Shown here: piece by piece, positions 26,493 to 34,181 of the stretch
How positions within the stretch are numbered: position 1 is the first letter of the stretch
How the letters are laid out: every line of letters begins with the position of its first letter
DNA from: DASUBN01 sp036000105
GTDB taxonomy: Bacteria > Pseudomonadota > Gammaproteobacteria > Natronospirales > REEB76
DNA: 64,000 bases
Assembly: GCA_036000105.1 (NCBI GenBank)
Contig: DASYGE010000002.1
Location: 434,001-498,000, forward strand
Direction of reading: 5' to 3'
Made by a program: the position numbers and the translations under genes
The notes under the pieces: model-generated
What the model saw: only the letters and a program-made list of their open reading frames with translations
Told to the model about the DNA's origin: nothing
The model's database searches: none

Positions 26493-27610
26493 AATTCGAA
26501 CTGCTTGGTGAATCCGGTTTAGCCCGTAGGGGCAGACTCACTTTCGTCCGGGGCACCGTAGAGACCCCGGTGTTCATGCCCATAGGCACCTATGGCACCG
26601 TCAAATCCGTGACGCCGGAAGAGCTGCGTTCCGTGGGCACCGAGATCATCCTCGGCAACACCTTCCACCTGATGCTGCGTCCTGGCACCAGCATCATCCG
26701 CGCCCACGGGGACCTGCATGGCTTCATGCATTGGGAAGGCCCCATCCTCACGGATTCCGGCGGCTTCCAGGTATGGAGCCTGGCAGAGCTGCGCAAGATC
26801 ACCGAGGAGGGCGTGAGCTTCCAGTCGCCGGTGAACGGCGACAAGGTGTTCCTGAGCCCGGAGGATTCCATCCGCATCCAGCATGAGCTGGGTTCTGACA
26901 TCATCATGGTGTTCGATGAATGCACCGCTTATCCGGCGACTGCGGAGGAGGCGCGGACCTCCATGGAACTCTCGCTGCGTTGGGCGAAGCGCAGCCGCGC
27001 GGCTCATGCGAAAGACCACCCCTCGGCACTCTTCGGCATCGTGCAAGGCGGCATGTATGCGGACCTCCGGCGGGAATCCCTCGCGGGCCTGAAGGAGATC
27101 GGTTTCGACGGCTATGCGGTGGGCGGCTTGTCGGTGGGGGAGACGGAAGAGGAGCGGCTCGCAGTGCTGGAGACGGTCGGGCCGGAACTGCCCAAGGACC
27201 GGCCGCGCTATCTCATGGGCGTGGGTACGCCGGAAGACCTGGTGCAGGCGGTGGCCCGGGGTATAGATATGTTCGACTGTGTGCTGCCCACCCGCAACGC
27301 CCGCAACGGCCACCTCTATACCAGCGAGGGGGTGGTGCGCATCCGGAACAGCACCTACCAGGACGACACTAGGCCCCTGGACCCCAATTGCGGTTGCTAT
27401 ACCTGCCGGAACTACAGCCGGGCCTATCTCCGCCACTTGGACAAGTGCGGGGAGATGCTGGGCCCCCGGCTCGCCACCCTGCATAACCTGCACTATTACC
27501 ATGGCCTGATGGCGGCCATGCGCGGCGCCATAGAAACCGGGGATTTCCCGGCTTGGTCTGAGGGTTTCCTGGCCCGGCGGCAGGGCAGCCCGGAGGCCGA
27601 TTCCTTATAG
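26489..27610 (+). CDS. tgt: Tgt, tRNA-guanine transglycosylase
   Basis: Exchanges guanine-34 for preQ1 in tRNAs for Asp, Asn, His and Tyr. The 373-aa product starts MKFELLGESGLARRG at the ATG overlapping the queA stop. Seen are TDSGGFQVWSL (active site Asp), GLSVGE, FDCVLPTRNARNGHLYT, and the zinc site CGCYTCRNYSRAYLRHL near the C-terminus. Confidence 0.97.
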   Translation: MKFELLGESGLARRGRLTFVRGTVETPVFMPIGTYGTVKSVTPEELRSVGTEIILGNTFHLMLRPGTSIIRAHGDLHGFMHWEGPILTDSGGFQVWSLAELRKITEEGVSFQSPVNGDKVFLSPEDSIRIQHELGSDIIMVFDECTAYPATAEEARTSMELSLRWAKRSRAAHAKDHPSALFGIVQGGMYADLRRESLAGLKEIGFDGYAVGGLSVGETEEERLAVLETVGPELPKDRPRYLMGVGTPEDLVQAVARGIDMFDCVLPTRNARNGHLYTSEGVVRIRNSTYQDDTRPLDPNCGCYTCRNYSRAYLRHLDKCGEMLGPRLATLHNLHYYHGLMAAMRGAIETGDFPAWSEGFLARRQGSPEADSL

Positions 27611-27660
27611 GAAAGGTCCCTTAGCTCCGCCGGACGTTGTAGAATTCGCATTCCGTTTTA

Positions 27661-27808
27661 GCCCTGAAAAGGCCGTCCATGGCACTTTTCAGGGTCGGAA
27701 AGCGCGGAGTAAATCCGCGCTTTCCTCCGCCCAGCCCATCGTTGGACGAGGGCTCGGCGGCGGTAAATCCATTTACCGCGGTAACCCCTGGCATCAGGGG
27801 TTTTATTT
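27661..27808 (+). other. run of four hairpins in the tgt-yajC gap
   Basis: Four stems follow one another in about 150 bases: CCCTGAAAAG / CTTTTCAGGG (27662-27694, 10 bp); GAAAGCGCGGA / TCCGCGCTTTC (27698-27724, 11 bp, 5-base loop); GCGGTAAAT / ATTTACCGC (27760-27779, 9 bp over a 2-base centre); and ACCCCTG / CAGGGGT with a T-rich tail (27784-27808). This density is unlike the other gaps in the window and suggests a structured leader or attenuator for yajC-secDF. Confidence 0.55.
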
Positions 27809-27828
27809 ATGCCGCTATCGAATTTTGA
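27679..27828 (+). CDS. candidate 49-codon leader ORF upstream of yajC
   Basis: Too short to be certain. An ATG with AAGG 6 bases upstream opens a 49-codon frame that ends 8 bases before the yajC ATG. It runs through three of the four hairpins. The peptide has a basic N-terminus (MALFRVGKRGVNPR), a Pro-rich FPPPSPS, and a C-terminus with VTPGIRGFIYAA. GIR also occurs in the SecM arrest motif, but there is no signal sequence, so a SecM/VemP-like arrest role is speculative. It may be a chance frame in GC-rich DNA. Confidence 0.3.
   Translation: MALFRVGKRGVNPRFPPPSPSLDEGSAAVNPFTAVTPGIRGFIYAAIEF
27784..27808 (+). terminator. intrinsic terminator or attenuator directly before yajC
   Basis: A 7-bp stem ACCCCTG / CAGGGGT with a 4-base loop, followed by TTTTATTT. 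It stands 28 bases upstream of the yajC start, so full termination would cut yajC-secDF off from tgt. It is either the end of the queA-tgt transcript, with a yajC promoter inside the hairpin region, or a conditional attenuator. Confidence 0.6.
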
Positions 27829-27836
27829 GGGATCAC

Positions 27837-28169
27837 ATGAACTTCTTCATCCAGGACGCCCAGGCCGCCGTCGGTGCCGCTCCCCAGGGCAACGACATCT
27901 ACTCCACCCTGATCTTCATGGCCGTGATCTTCGGCGGCCTGTGGTTCTTCATGATCCGGCCCCAGCAGAAGCGCCAGAAGGAACACCAGCAGCTGCTCTC
28001 CAACCTCGGCAAGGGTGACGAGGTGGTGACCAGCGGCGGCATCCTGGGTCGTGTGAAGGACGTGAACGAACAGTTCGTGACCGTCGAGATATCCAAGGGC
28101 GTGGACGTGCGGCTGCAGAAGCAGGCCGTGACCACGGTCCTGCCCAAGGGCACCCTCAAGAACATCTGA
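27837..28169 (+). CDS. yajC: YajC, Sec translocase accessory protein
   Basis: Small inner-membrane partner of SecDF-YidC. From ATG 27837 the product is 110 aa, MNFFIQDAQAAVG, with one transmembrane segment (about 20-40, LIFMAVIFGGLWFFMIRPQQKR) followed by the cytosolic domain with LSNLGKGDEVVTSGGILG. An upstream in-frame ATG at 27825 is ignored because GAGGG precedes 27837. It is 13 bases ahead of secD. Confidence 0.96.
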   Translation: MNFFIQDAQAAVGAAPQGNDIYSTLIFMAVIFGGLWFFMIRPQQKRQKEHQQLLSNLGKGDEVVTSGGILGRVKDVNEQFVTVEISKGVDVRLQKQAVTTVLPKGTLKNI

Positions 28170-28182
28170 TACCGGAACTCCC

Positions 28183-30039
28183 ATGTCCATGATGAACCGC
28201 TATCCCCTGTGGAAGAACCTGCTGGTGATCCTGATCGCCGTCTGCGGCCTGGTCCTCGCCCTGCCTAACCTCTACGGCGAGGATCCGGCGGTGCAGGTCT
28301 CGGCCAGCAACGCCAAGGTCGATCAGGACACGGTGCAGAAGGTCGACGATGCGCTCAAGGCCGCAAAGCTGGGTTACAAGACGACGGAAGTGGCCGACGA
28401 TCGCGTGCTGGTGCGTTTCGCCGACACCGACACCCAGCTGCATGCCTTGGACGTACTCAAGCAGTCTCTGGGCACCACCTACAACGTGGCGCTCAACCTC
28501 GCACCGCGTACGCCCAAGTGGATGAGCGACATAGGCTTGAAGCCCATGTCCAAGGGTCTCGACCTCCAGGGCGGCGTGCACTTCCAGCTGCTGGTGGACC
28601 TGAACGCGGCGGCCCAGACCAAGCTGCAGCGCGACATGAACGACATCCGCGGCGCCTTTCGCGAGAAGCTCATACGCTATGAGGACATCTCGCTCAACGG
28701 CAACTTCATCAGCCTGCAGCTGCGTACACCGGATGACGTGAAGAACGCCAAGGACCTGTTGACCGCCAAATATCCCGATCTCACGCTCACCGATGGCACC
28801 CAGCCCAACAGCCTGAACGCGGGTATGACCGACAAGGACATACAGGCGCTGCGCCAGTCGGCGGTGGAGCAGAACATCACCACCCTGCGCAACCGCGTGA
28901 ACGAACTCGGCGTGGCCGAGCCCATCGTGCAGCAGCAGGGTGCCAGCAGCATCGTGGTGGAACTGCCGGGCGTGCAGGACACCGCGCGTGCCAAGGAGAT
29001 CCTGGGCGCTACTGCGAGCCTGGAGTTCCGCCTGGTGGATCCCACCGGCGACGTCTTCCAGGCGCAGCAGACCGGCCACGTGCCGCTGGATGATCAGCTG
29101 TTCACCCGCAAGGACAACGGCCAGCCGGTGCTGCTGAGGCGTGACGTGATCGTGAGCGGCGAGCAGCTGGTGAACGCGGTCTCGGGCTTCGACCAGCAGA
29201 CCGGTACGCCTGACGTGAGCGTGACCCTGGACAGCGCCGGCGCCAGCAAGATGGGTGACACCACTCGCGAGAACCTGGGCAAGCCCATGGCGGTGCTATA
29301 CATCGAGACCAAGGCCGAGACCACCCAGGTGAACGGCCAGCCGGTGACCACCCACAAGAAGGAATACTCGGTCATCAACGTGGCCACCATCCAGGGCATC
29401 TTCAGCAGCCGCTTCCAGATCACCGGCCTCGGCCAGGATGAAGCCAACAACCTCGGCCTGCTGCTGCGCGCCGGCTCGCTGGCCGCGCCCATGGACATCA
29501 TCGAAGAGCGCACCGTGGGCCCGAGCCTTGGTCAGGAGAACATCCGCCAGGGCTTCTATGCCGCACTGCTGGGCTTCGTCCTGGTGGTGGTGTTCATGGC
29601 GCTCTACTATAAGGTGTTCGGCCTGATCGCCGACCTCGCGGTGTTCATGAACCTGGTGCTGACGGTGGCGCTGCTCGGCCTCATCCAGGCGACCCTGACG
29701 CTGCCCGGCATCGCCGGCATCGTGCTGACGCTGGGCATGGGCGTGGACGCCAACGTGCTGATCAACGAGCGCGTGCGCGAGGAAGTGCGTAACGGCAACT
29801 CACCGCAAGCCTCTATCGATGCGGGCTACCGGCACGCCTTCGCCACCATCGTGGACGCCCATGTCACCACCCTGATCGCCGCGCTCATGTTGCTCTTGTT
29901 CGGCAGCGGCCCGGTCAAGGGTTTCGCCGTGACCCTGACGCTCGGCATCATCACCTCATTGTTCACCGCCATCATGGGCACCCGTTCCATCGTGAACGCG
30001 GTCTATGGCGGCCGCCGGCTCGACAAGCTGCCGGTTTAA
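28183..30039 (+). CDS. secD: SecD, protein translocase subunit
   Basis: With SecF it uses the proton gradient to pull exported proteins across the inner membrane. The 618-aa length is typical. One N-terminal membrane segment, a periplasmic P1 region containing LGLDLQGGVHF-type sequence (KGLDLQGGVHFQLLVD), and five C-terminal membrane segments with GMGVDANVLINERVREE are visible. Start may be 28183, 28189 or 28192; the last gives MNRYPLWKN, close to known starts. Confidence 0.96.
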   Translation: MSMMNRYPLWKNLLVILIAVCGLVLALPNLYGEDPAVQVSASNAKVDQDTVQKVDDALKAAKLGYKTTEVADDRVLVRFADTDTQLHALDVLKQSLGTTYNVALNLAPRTPKWMSDIGLKPMSKGLDLQGGVHFQLLVDLNAAAQTKLQRDMNDIRGAFREKLIRYEDISLNGNFISLQLRTPDDVKNAKDLLTAKYPDLTLTDGTQPNSLNAGMTDKDIQALRQSAVEQNITTLRNRVNELGVAEPIVQQQGASSIVVELPGVQDTARAKEILGATASLEFRLVDPTGDVFQAQQTGHVPLDDQLFTRKDNGQPVLLRRDVIVSGEQLVNAVSGFDQQTGTPDVSVTLDSAGASKMGDTTRENLGKPMAVLYIETKAETTQVNGQPVTTHKKEYSVINVATIQGIFSSRFQITGLGQDEANNLGLLLRAGSLAAPMDIIEERTVGPSLGQENIRQGFYAALLGFVLVVVFMALYYKVFGLIADLAVFMNLVLTVALLGLIQATLTLPGIAGIVLTLGMGVDANVLINERVREEVRNGNSPQASIDAGYRHAFATIVDAHVTTLIAALMLLLFGSGPVKGFAVTLTLGIITSLFTAIMGTRSIVNAVYGGRRLDKLPV

Positions 30040-30058
30040 AGCCTCGGAGCATCACGAC

Positions 30059-30994
30059 ATGGAATTCTTCCACAACATACCGCACATCAACTTCCTCGGC
30101 GTCCGCAAGCTCGCCATGAGCATGTCGGTGGTGGTGTTGGTGGCCGCCCTCGCTTCCCTGGCGGTGCATGGCCTCACCCTCGGCGTGGACTTCACCGGCG
30201 GCGTGACCGTGCAGGTGGCCTACCCGCAGGCGGCGGACCTGGCCAAGGTGCGCGGTGCGCTTACCGCCGGCGGTTACGCCGGCGCCGTAGCCCAGAGCTT
30301 CGGCACCCCCCAGGAAGTGCAGATTCGCCTGAAGCTGGAACAGGGCCAGACCGACAAGGATGCGGGCGCCAAGGTGATCGCTGTCCTGCAGAAGGCCGAG
30401 CCCCAGGTGAAGCTGCAGCAGGTGAACTTCGTGGGCCCCGAGGTCGGCAAGGATCTTGCCACCAAGGGCACCATCGCCTTCCTCGTGACCCTAACAGGTA
30501 TCCTGATCTACATCGTGCTGCGCTTCGAATGGCGCTTCGCCCTGGGTGCGGTGGCCGCGACCCTGCATGACGTGGTGTTCACGGTGGGTTTCTTCTCGCT
30601 GCTGCATATCGAGTTCGACCTGAACGTGCTGGCGGCGGTGTTGGCGGTGATGGGTTACTCGGTGAACGACACGGTGGTGGTGTTCGACCGGATCCGCGAG
30701 GACTTCCGCAAGATCCGCAAGGGCACGCCCATCGACATCATGAACACAGCCATCAACGAGACCCTGTCGCGCACCATCATGACCTCGGGCGTGACGCTCT
30801 TGGTGGTGATCGCGCTGTTGTTGCTCGGCGGCCCGGTGCTGCACGGCTTCTCGCTGGCGCTCTTCGTGGGCATCATCGTGGGCACCTACTCGTCGATCTA
30901 CATCGCGAGCGCTACGGCCTTGATGCTGGGCGTGAGCAAGTCGGACCTCATGCCGACCCGCAAGGAAGGTCAGCCGGTAGACGACCTTCCGTAA
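30059..30994 (+). CDS. secF: SecF, protein translocase subunit
   Basis: Partner of SecD. From ATG 30059 (GGAG 9 bases upstream) the product is 311 aa, MEFFHNIPHINFLGVRKLAM. GVDFTGGVTVQV is the first periplasmic signature, and VMGYSVNDTVVVFDRIRE is the conserved membrane motif. In related genomes suhB usually follows secF closely; here the copper-efflux operon intervenes. Confidence 0.96.
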   Translation: MEFFHNIPHINFLGVRKLAMSMSVVVLVAALASLAVHGLTLGVDFTGGVTVQVAYPQAADLAKVRGALTAGGYAGAVAQSFGTPQEVQIRLKLEQGQTDKDAGAKVIAVLQKAEPQVKLQQVNFVGPEVGKDLATKGTIAFLVTLTGILIYIVLRFEWRFALGAVAATLHDVVFTVGFFSLLHIEFDLNVLAAVLAVMGYSVNDTVVVFDRIREDFRKIRKGTPIDIMNTAINETLSRTIMTSGVTLLVVIALLLLGGPVLHGFSLALFVGIIVGTYSSIYIASATALMLGVSKSDLMPTRKEGQPVDDLP

Positions 30995-31181
30995 TCAATG
31001 AATCCTTGATGGGTAAAAAGAGCGGGGCGCTTAGGGCGTAGGCGTTCAATTAATCTGTTGAAATGCCAGGTCCCGTGACGCCCAATTTTATTTCTGTCAT
31101 GGGTAGAGCGCGGTGGCTGTAGGGCACAAGGCTTTTAGGTCTTACGCCTAATGACTCCGTGCCGACTTGCAATAAACAGTG

Positions 31182-31206
31182 TGCCTGCCAGGTCTAGGCA
31201 TATACT
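31182..31206 (+). promoter_or_regulatory. possible promoter/operator of the Cu/Ag efflux operon
   Basis: The 252-base gap 30995-31246 holds no gene. Near its end an inverted repeat TGCCT / AGGCA (31182-31200) directly abuts a -10-like TATACT (31201-31206), about 40 bases before the first operon start. I cannot fix a -35. The layout could suit a metal-responsive regulator, but no regulator gene lies next to it. The rest of the gap shows nothing I recognise. Confidence 0.3.
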
Positions 31207-31246
31207 GTCAGCGTAGCGGAACCATCCCGATCTCCATGAACAAGAC

Positions 31247-31621
31247 ATGAAACAGCAGCAACAGCGGGTCTTCGTGACATTCATGGCCGCCATGATGGTA
31301 TGGCTATCGTTGTGGACGTCCGCTTGCCTTGCCATGGGGGTCGCACAGGCATCCATGCCTTCATCCATGGGCTGCCATTGTCCGTTCGCTGATGGACAGG
31401 GAGGGATGGTCGCCAACTGCGCTGTCGCTGACGGTCTTGGGACCTATCTGCATGCGACACCCGCTTCGATACGCGCGCCCGTGTTTGTTGCTCTGCCAGC
31501 AGCGCCCATGGAGCAGCCGCTTCCCACCCAGCAAGCCGTTATCCTTCAGCCTTCGATAGATACCTCGCCGCCACACTCGCGACGCTCCCTCAACATCCGC
31601 TACTGCGTCTTCCTGATTTAA
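31247..31621 (+). CDS. small exported Met/Cys-containing protein heading the Cu/Ag efflux operon
   Basis: A 124-aa protein I cannot assign to a named family. It has a signal-like N-terminus (about residues 8-35, hydrophobic, rich in Met) followed by SSMGCHCPF, and a C-terminus ending SLNIRYCVFLI, a tail I associate with small proteins encoded ahead of heavy-metal RND operons. Cys, His and Met clusters in the exported part suggest copper or silver contact (inference). The next gene starts 68 bases downstream on the same strand. Confidence 0.6.
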   Translation: MKQQQQRVFVTFMAAMMVWLSLWTSACLAMGVAQASMPSSMGCHCPFADGQGGMVANCAVADGLGTYLHATPASIRAPVFVALPAAPMEQPLPTQQAVILQPSIDTSPPHSRRSLNIRYCVFLI

Positions 31622-31689
31622 CCGCTCCTTGAGCATCCAGGTCTCCCGTCTTCGGGCGGGAACGTCTTGCTTGCGTCAGGAGCCGTCCC

Positions 31690-32967
31690 ATGTCGTTCTT
31701 AATCAGGATTCTGAACGGCGGTTTGATCACCGCCGTGCTTGTGCTGTCACCACTTACTGCGTACGCAGATGCCGCGCCGCTTGAGATGCAGGAAGCAGTG
31801 GTCCTCGCTTTGCGGCAGGATAACGTGCTGCAACAGCTCGCCGCCGAGAAAGATGCGGTCGTTGAGAGTGCCGTGTCCGCTGGCCAGCTACCTGACCCGA
31901 AGCTTAGCCTAGGCGTCATCAACCTTCCGACCAACAGCTACTCCGTGGGGCGGGATTCTCAGACCATGCAGGTCGTTGGCTTAGAGCAGGATTTCCCCGC
32001 CGGTGACACCCGTTCTCTGGCAGAGAAACGCGGCCAGCAGTTGGGCGATGTGCAGCAGGCGAAGATCGCTGAACGCCGGCGTCAACTGACGCAGGATGTG
32101 CGTATCGCGTGGCTCCAGCTCTATAACGCCAGCCACACCTTGCAGCTCGTGCAGACGAGCGAAGCCGCCTTTCAGCGGCTGGTGGATATCGCCCAGGTGC
32201 ACTACGAGAACGGCAGCGGCACCCAGCAGGAATGGCTACGGGCCCGCTTGGAGTTGGCGATGGTGAAGGAACGGGAACTGCAGATGCAGGCCCAGGTGCG
32301 CACATCGCGCGCGGCGCTCGCGCGCTGGGTGGGCGAGGACGCGGCGGATCGATCTCTGCCGGATGACATGCCCGATCTGCCAATGCCTCCAGCTTATGTG
32401 GACATCCTGAAAGCACTTCCCACCCATCCCGTGACAGAAGCGGATAACGCCGAGATCGCCGCTGCCCAGACCAACGTGGATATCGCCGATCAGGCTTACA
32501 AACCCGTGTGGGGAATGGGTGTGAGCTATGGCCGGCGGCCAGGCGGTGATCCCGTCACCGGCATGCCGTTCACCAACATGTTCTCCGCCATGGTGTCGGT
32601 GAGCCTGCCGATCTTCTCCGGCAAGCGTCAGGACAGGACTGTGGCCGCCGCCAAGGCGCAAGCCAGCGCCAGCATCTACGCCAGGGACGATCGGTTGCGC
32701 GAACTCAAGCTCAGGTTGGATGACGCCTGGGCGCGGTGGCAGCAACTCCAGGATCTGGAAACGCTCCACTGGGAGACGGTGCTGCCTGACAGCAGCGCTG
32801 ACTTGACCGCTGGGCTTGACGACTACCGCAACGGCGCCGGGGATTTCTTCGAGCTGGTACGTGCAGAAACCGGTGATCTGGATGCGCGCATCGAGCACGT
32901 CCAGATCGAGACCGACACGGAGATCGTGAAAGCCCAGCTCTGGTATCTCGCAGGAGACAAGTCATGA
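31690..32967 (+). CDS. TolC/CusC-like outer-membrane efflux protein
   Basis: The outer-membrane channel of the tripartite metal pump. The 425-aa product has a signal peptide (about 1-26, ending AYA) and two outer-membrane-efflux repeats of long helices (AVVLALRQDNVLQQLAAEKDAVVE and the equivalent in the second half). There is no lipobox Cys, unlike E. coli CusC. The SD region contains TCAGGAG. Its stop overlaps the CusB-like start by 4 bases. Confidence 0.88.
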   Translation: MSFLIRILNGGLITAVLVLSPLTAYADAAPLEMQEAVVLALRQDNVLQQLAAEKDAVVESAVSAGQLPDPKLSLGVINLPTNSYSVGRDSQTMQVVGLEQDFPAGDTRSLAEKRGQQLGDVQQAKIAERRRQLTQDVRIAWLQLYNASHTLQLVQTSEAAFQRLVDIAQVHYENGSGTQQEWLRARLELAMVKERELQMQAQVRTSRAALARWVGEDAADRSLPDDMPDLPMPPAYVDILKALPTHPVTEADNAEIAAAQTNVDIADQAYKPVWGMGVSYGRRPGGDPVTGMPFTNMFSAMVSVSLPIFSGKRQDRTVAAAKAQASASIYARDDRLRELKLRLDDAWARWQQLQDLETLHWETVLPDSSADLTAGLDDYRNGAGDFFELVRAETGDLDARIEHVQIETDTEIVKAQLWYLAGDKS

Positions 32968-34181
32968 ATACCGTACGCATCCTGTCGCTGTTCACGGCCG
33001 TGGCTCTGCTCGCGGCCTGCGGCCATCCCAGCTCCGGTGGCCAAGATGCCAAGCAGGGGGATACCGCTGAGCGCAAGGTCCTCTATTACCGCAATCCCAT
33101 GATCCCTACGGTCACCTCGCCCGTACCTACCAAGGACAACATGGGGATGGACTACATCCCGGTGTATGCGGGCGAGGGAGCCGGCGGCACGGCTATCCAC
33201 ATCTCGCCGGCGATCCAGGAGAACCTCGGCATCCTGACGGCTCCTGCACGGCGCGAGGATCTGCATCGACAGATCCACACCGTGGGTTATGTGGATTACG
33301 ACGAGAGCACTGTGCTGCGGTTGCATACCCGTGCCGACGGCTGGATAACGCAACTGCCTATTACCTCCGCTGGCGAGTCGGTGAGCAAAGGGCAACTGCT
33401 GTTCAAGTTGTACTCACCTACGCTGGTCACGGCGGAGCAGGAATACGCCCAAGCGGTCAAGGGTGGAAACACCACGTTCATCGAAGCCTCGGAGAAGCGC
33501 CTGCACGCGCTGGGTATCGCGGATGACGAGATCGCGCGCCTCAAACGTACCAGCGAGCCCAGCAAGAGCATCGCCTATTACGCCGAGCGCACCGGTGTGG
33601 TGCAGATGCTGAATGCCCGTCCGGGTCAGCAGGTCACGACGGATATGGAAGTGATGCGCCTGGGAGTCTTCTCCCGGGTGTGGCTGGTCGCGGAAGTGTT
33701 CGAGAACGAAGCCGGTTGGGTAGCGGTGGGGGATCGGGCCGAGGCCCGCTTCGCCTCAGCCCCGGGAGAAGTCATGCGGGGTACCGTGAACTTCGTGCCC
33801 TCCGAGCTGGATTCGACGACACGCGCCCTCAAGGTCCGCATGACTTTCACCAATCCCGACGCTGCTTTGAAGGCGAACATGTATGCAGAGGTCACAATTG
33901 AAGGTACGCCTGAGAAGAGCGTGCTCACGGTTCCCGGCGAGGCCCTGATCCGCACGGGCGACGGCGACCGGGTGATTCTAGCTTTAGGCAACGGTCGTTT
34001 CCAAGCACAAGCTGTCACTGCGGGCATCGAGAGCGGCGGACGTGTGGCGATCCTCTCCGGCCTCAAGGACGGTGAGACCGTAGTGATCTCAGGGCAGTTT
34101 CTCATCGATTCGGATGCGAGCCTCAAGGCCAGTCTTGCACGCCTGTCGGAAAATCAGGACATGCCGGAAGCCGGTAAATGA
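32964..34181 (+). CDS. cusB: CusB-like periplasmic adaptor, lipoprotein
   Basis: Membrane-fusion adaptor of an RND metal pump, 405 aa. It has a lipobox (LLAAC, Cys19), then a heavy-metal-binding-type segment at about 38-62 (YYRNPMIPTVTSPVP, DNMGMDYIPVY). Lipoyl/hairpin and beta-barrel domains follow (VDYDESTVLRLHTRADGWI, PGQQVTTDMEVMRLG). The metal-binding motif points to Cu or Ag. Overlaps cusA by 4 bases. Confidence 0.9.
   Translation: MNTVRILSLFTAVALLAACGHPSSGGQDAKQGDTAERKVLYYRNPMIPTVTSPVPTKDNMGMDYIPVYAGEGAGGTAIHISPAIQENLGILTAPARREDLHRQIHTVGYVDYDESTVLRLHTRADGWITQLPITSAGESVSKGQLLFKLYSPTLVTAEQEYAQAVKGGNTTFIEASEKRLHALGIADDEIARLKRTSEPSKSIAYYAERTGVVQMLNARPGQQVTTDMEVMRLGVFSRVWLVAEVFENEAGWVAVGDRAEARFASAPGEVMRGTVNFVPSELDSTTRALKVRMTFTNPDAALKANMYAEVTIEGTPEKSVLTVPGEALIRTGDGDRVILALGNGRFQAQAVTAGIESGGRVAILSGLKDGETVVISGQFLIDSDASLKASLARLSENQDMPEAGK

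Noticed and set aside
27679..27828. SecM/VemP-type arrest peptide upstream of yajC as a firm call
   Set aside because: The peptide lacks a signal sequence and only shares a GIR tripeptide with SecM; kept only as a low-confidence ORF.
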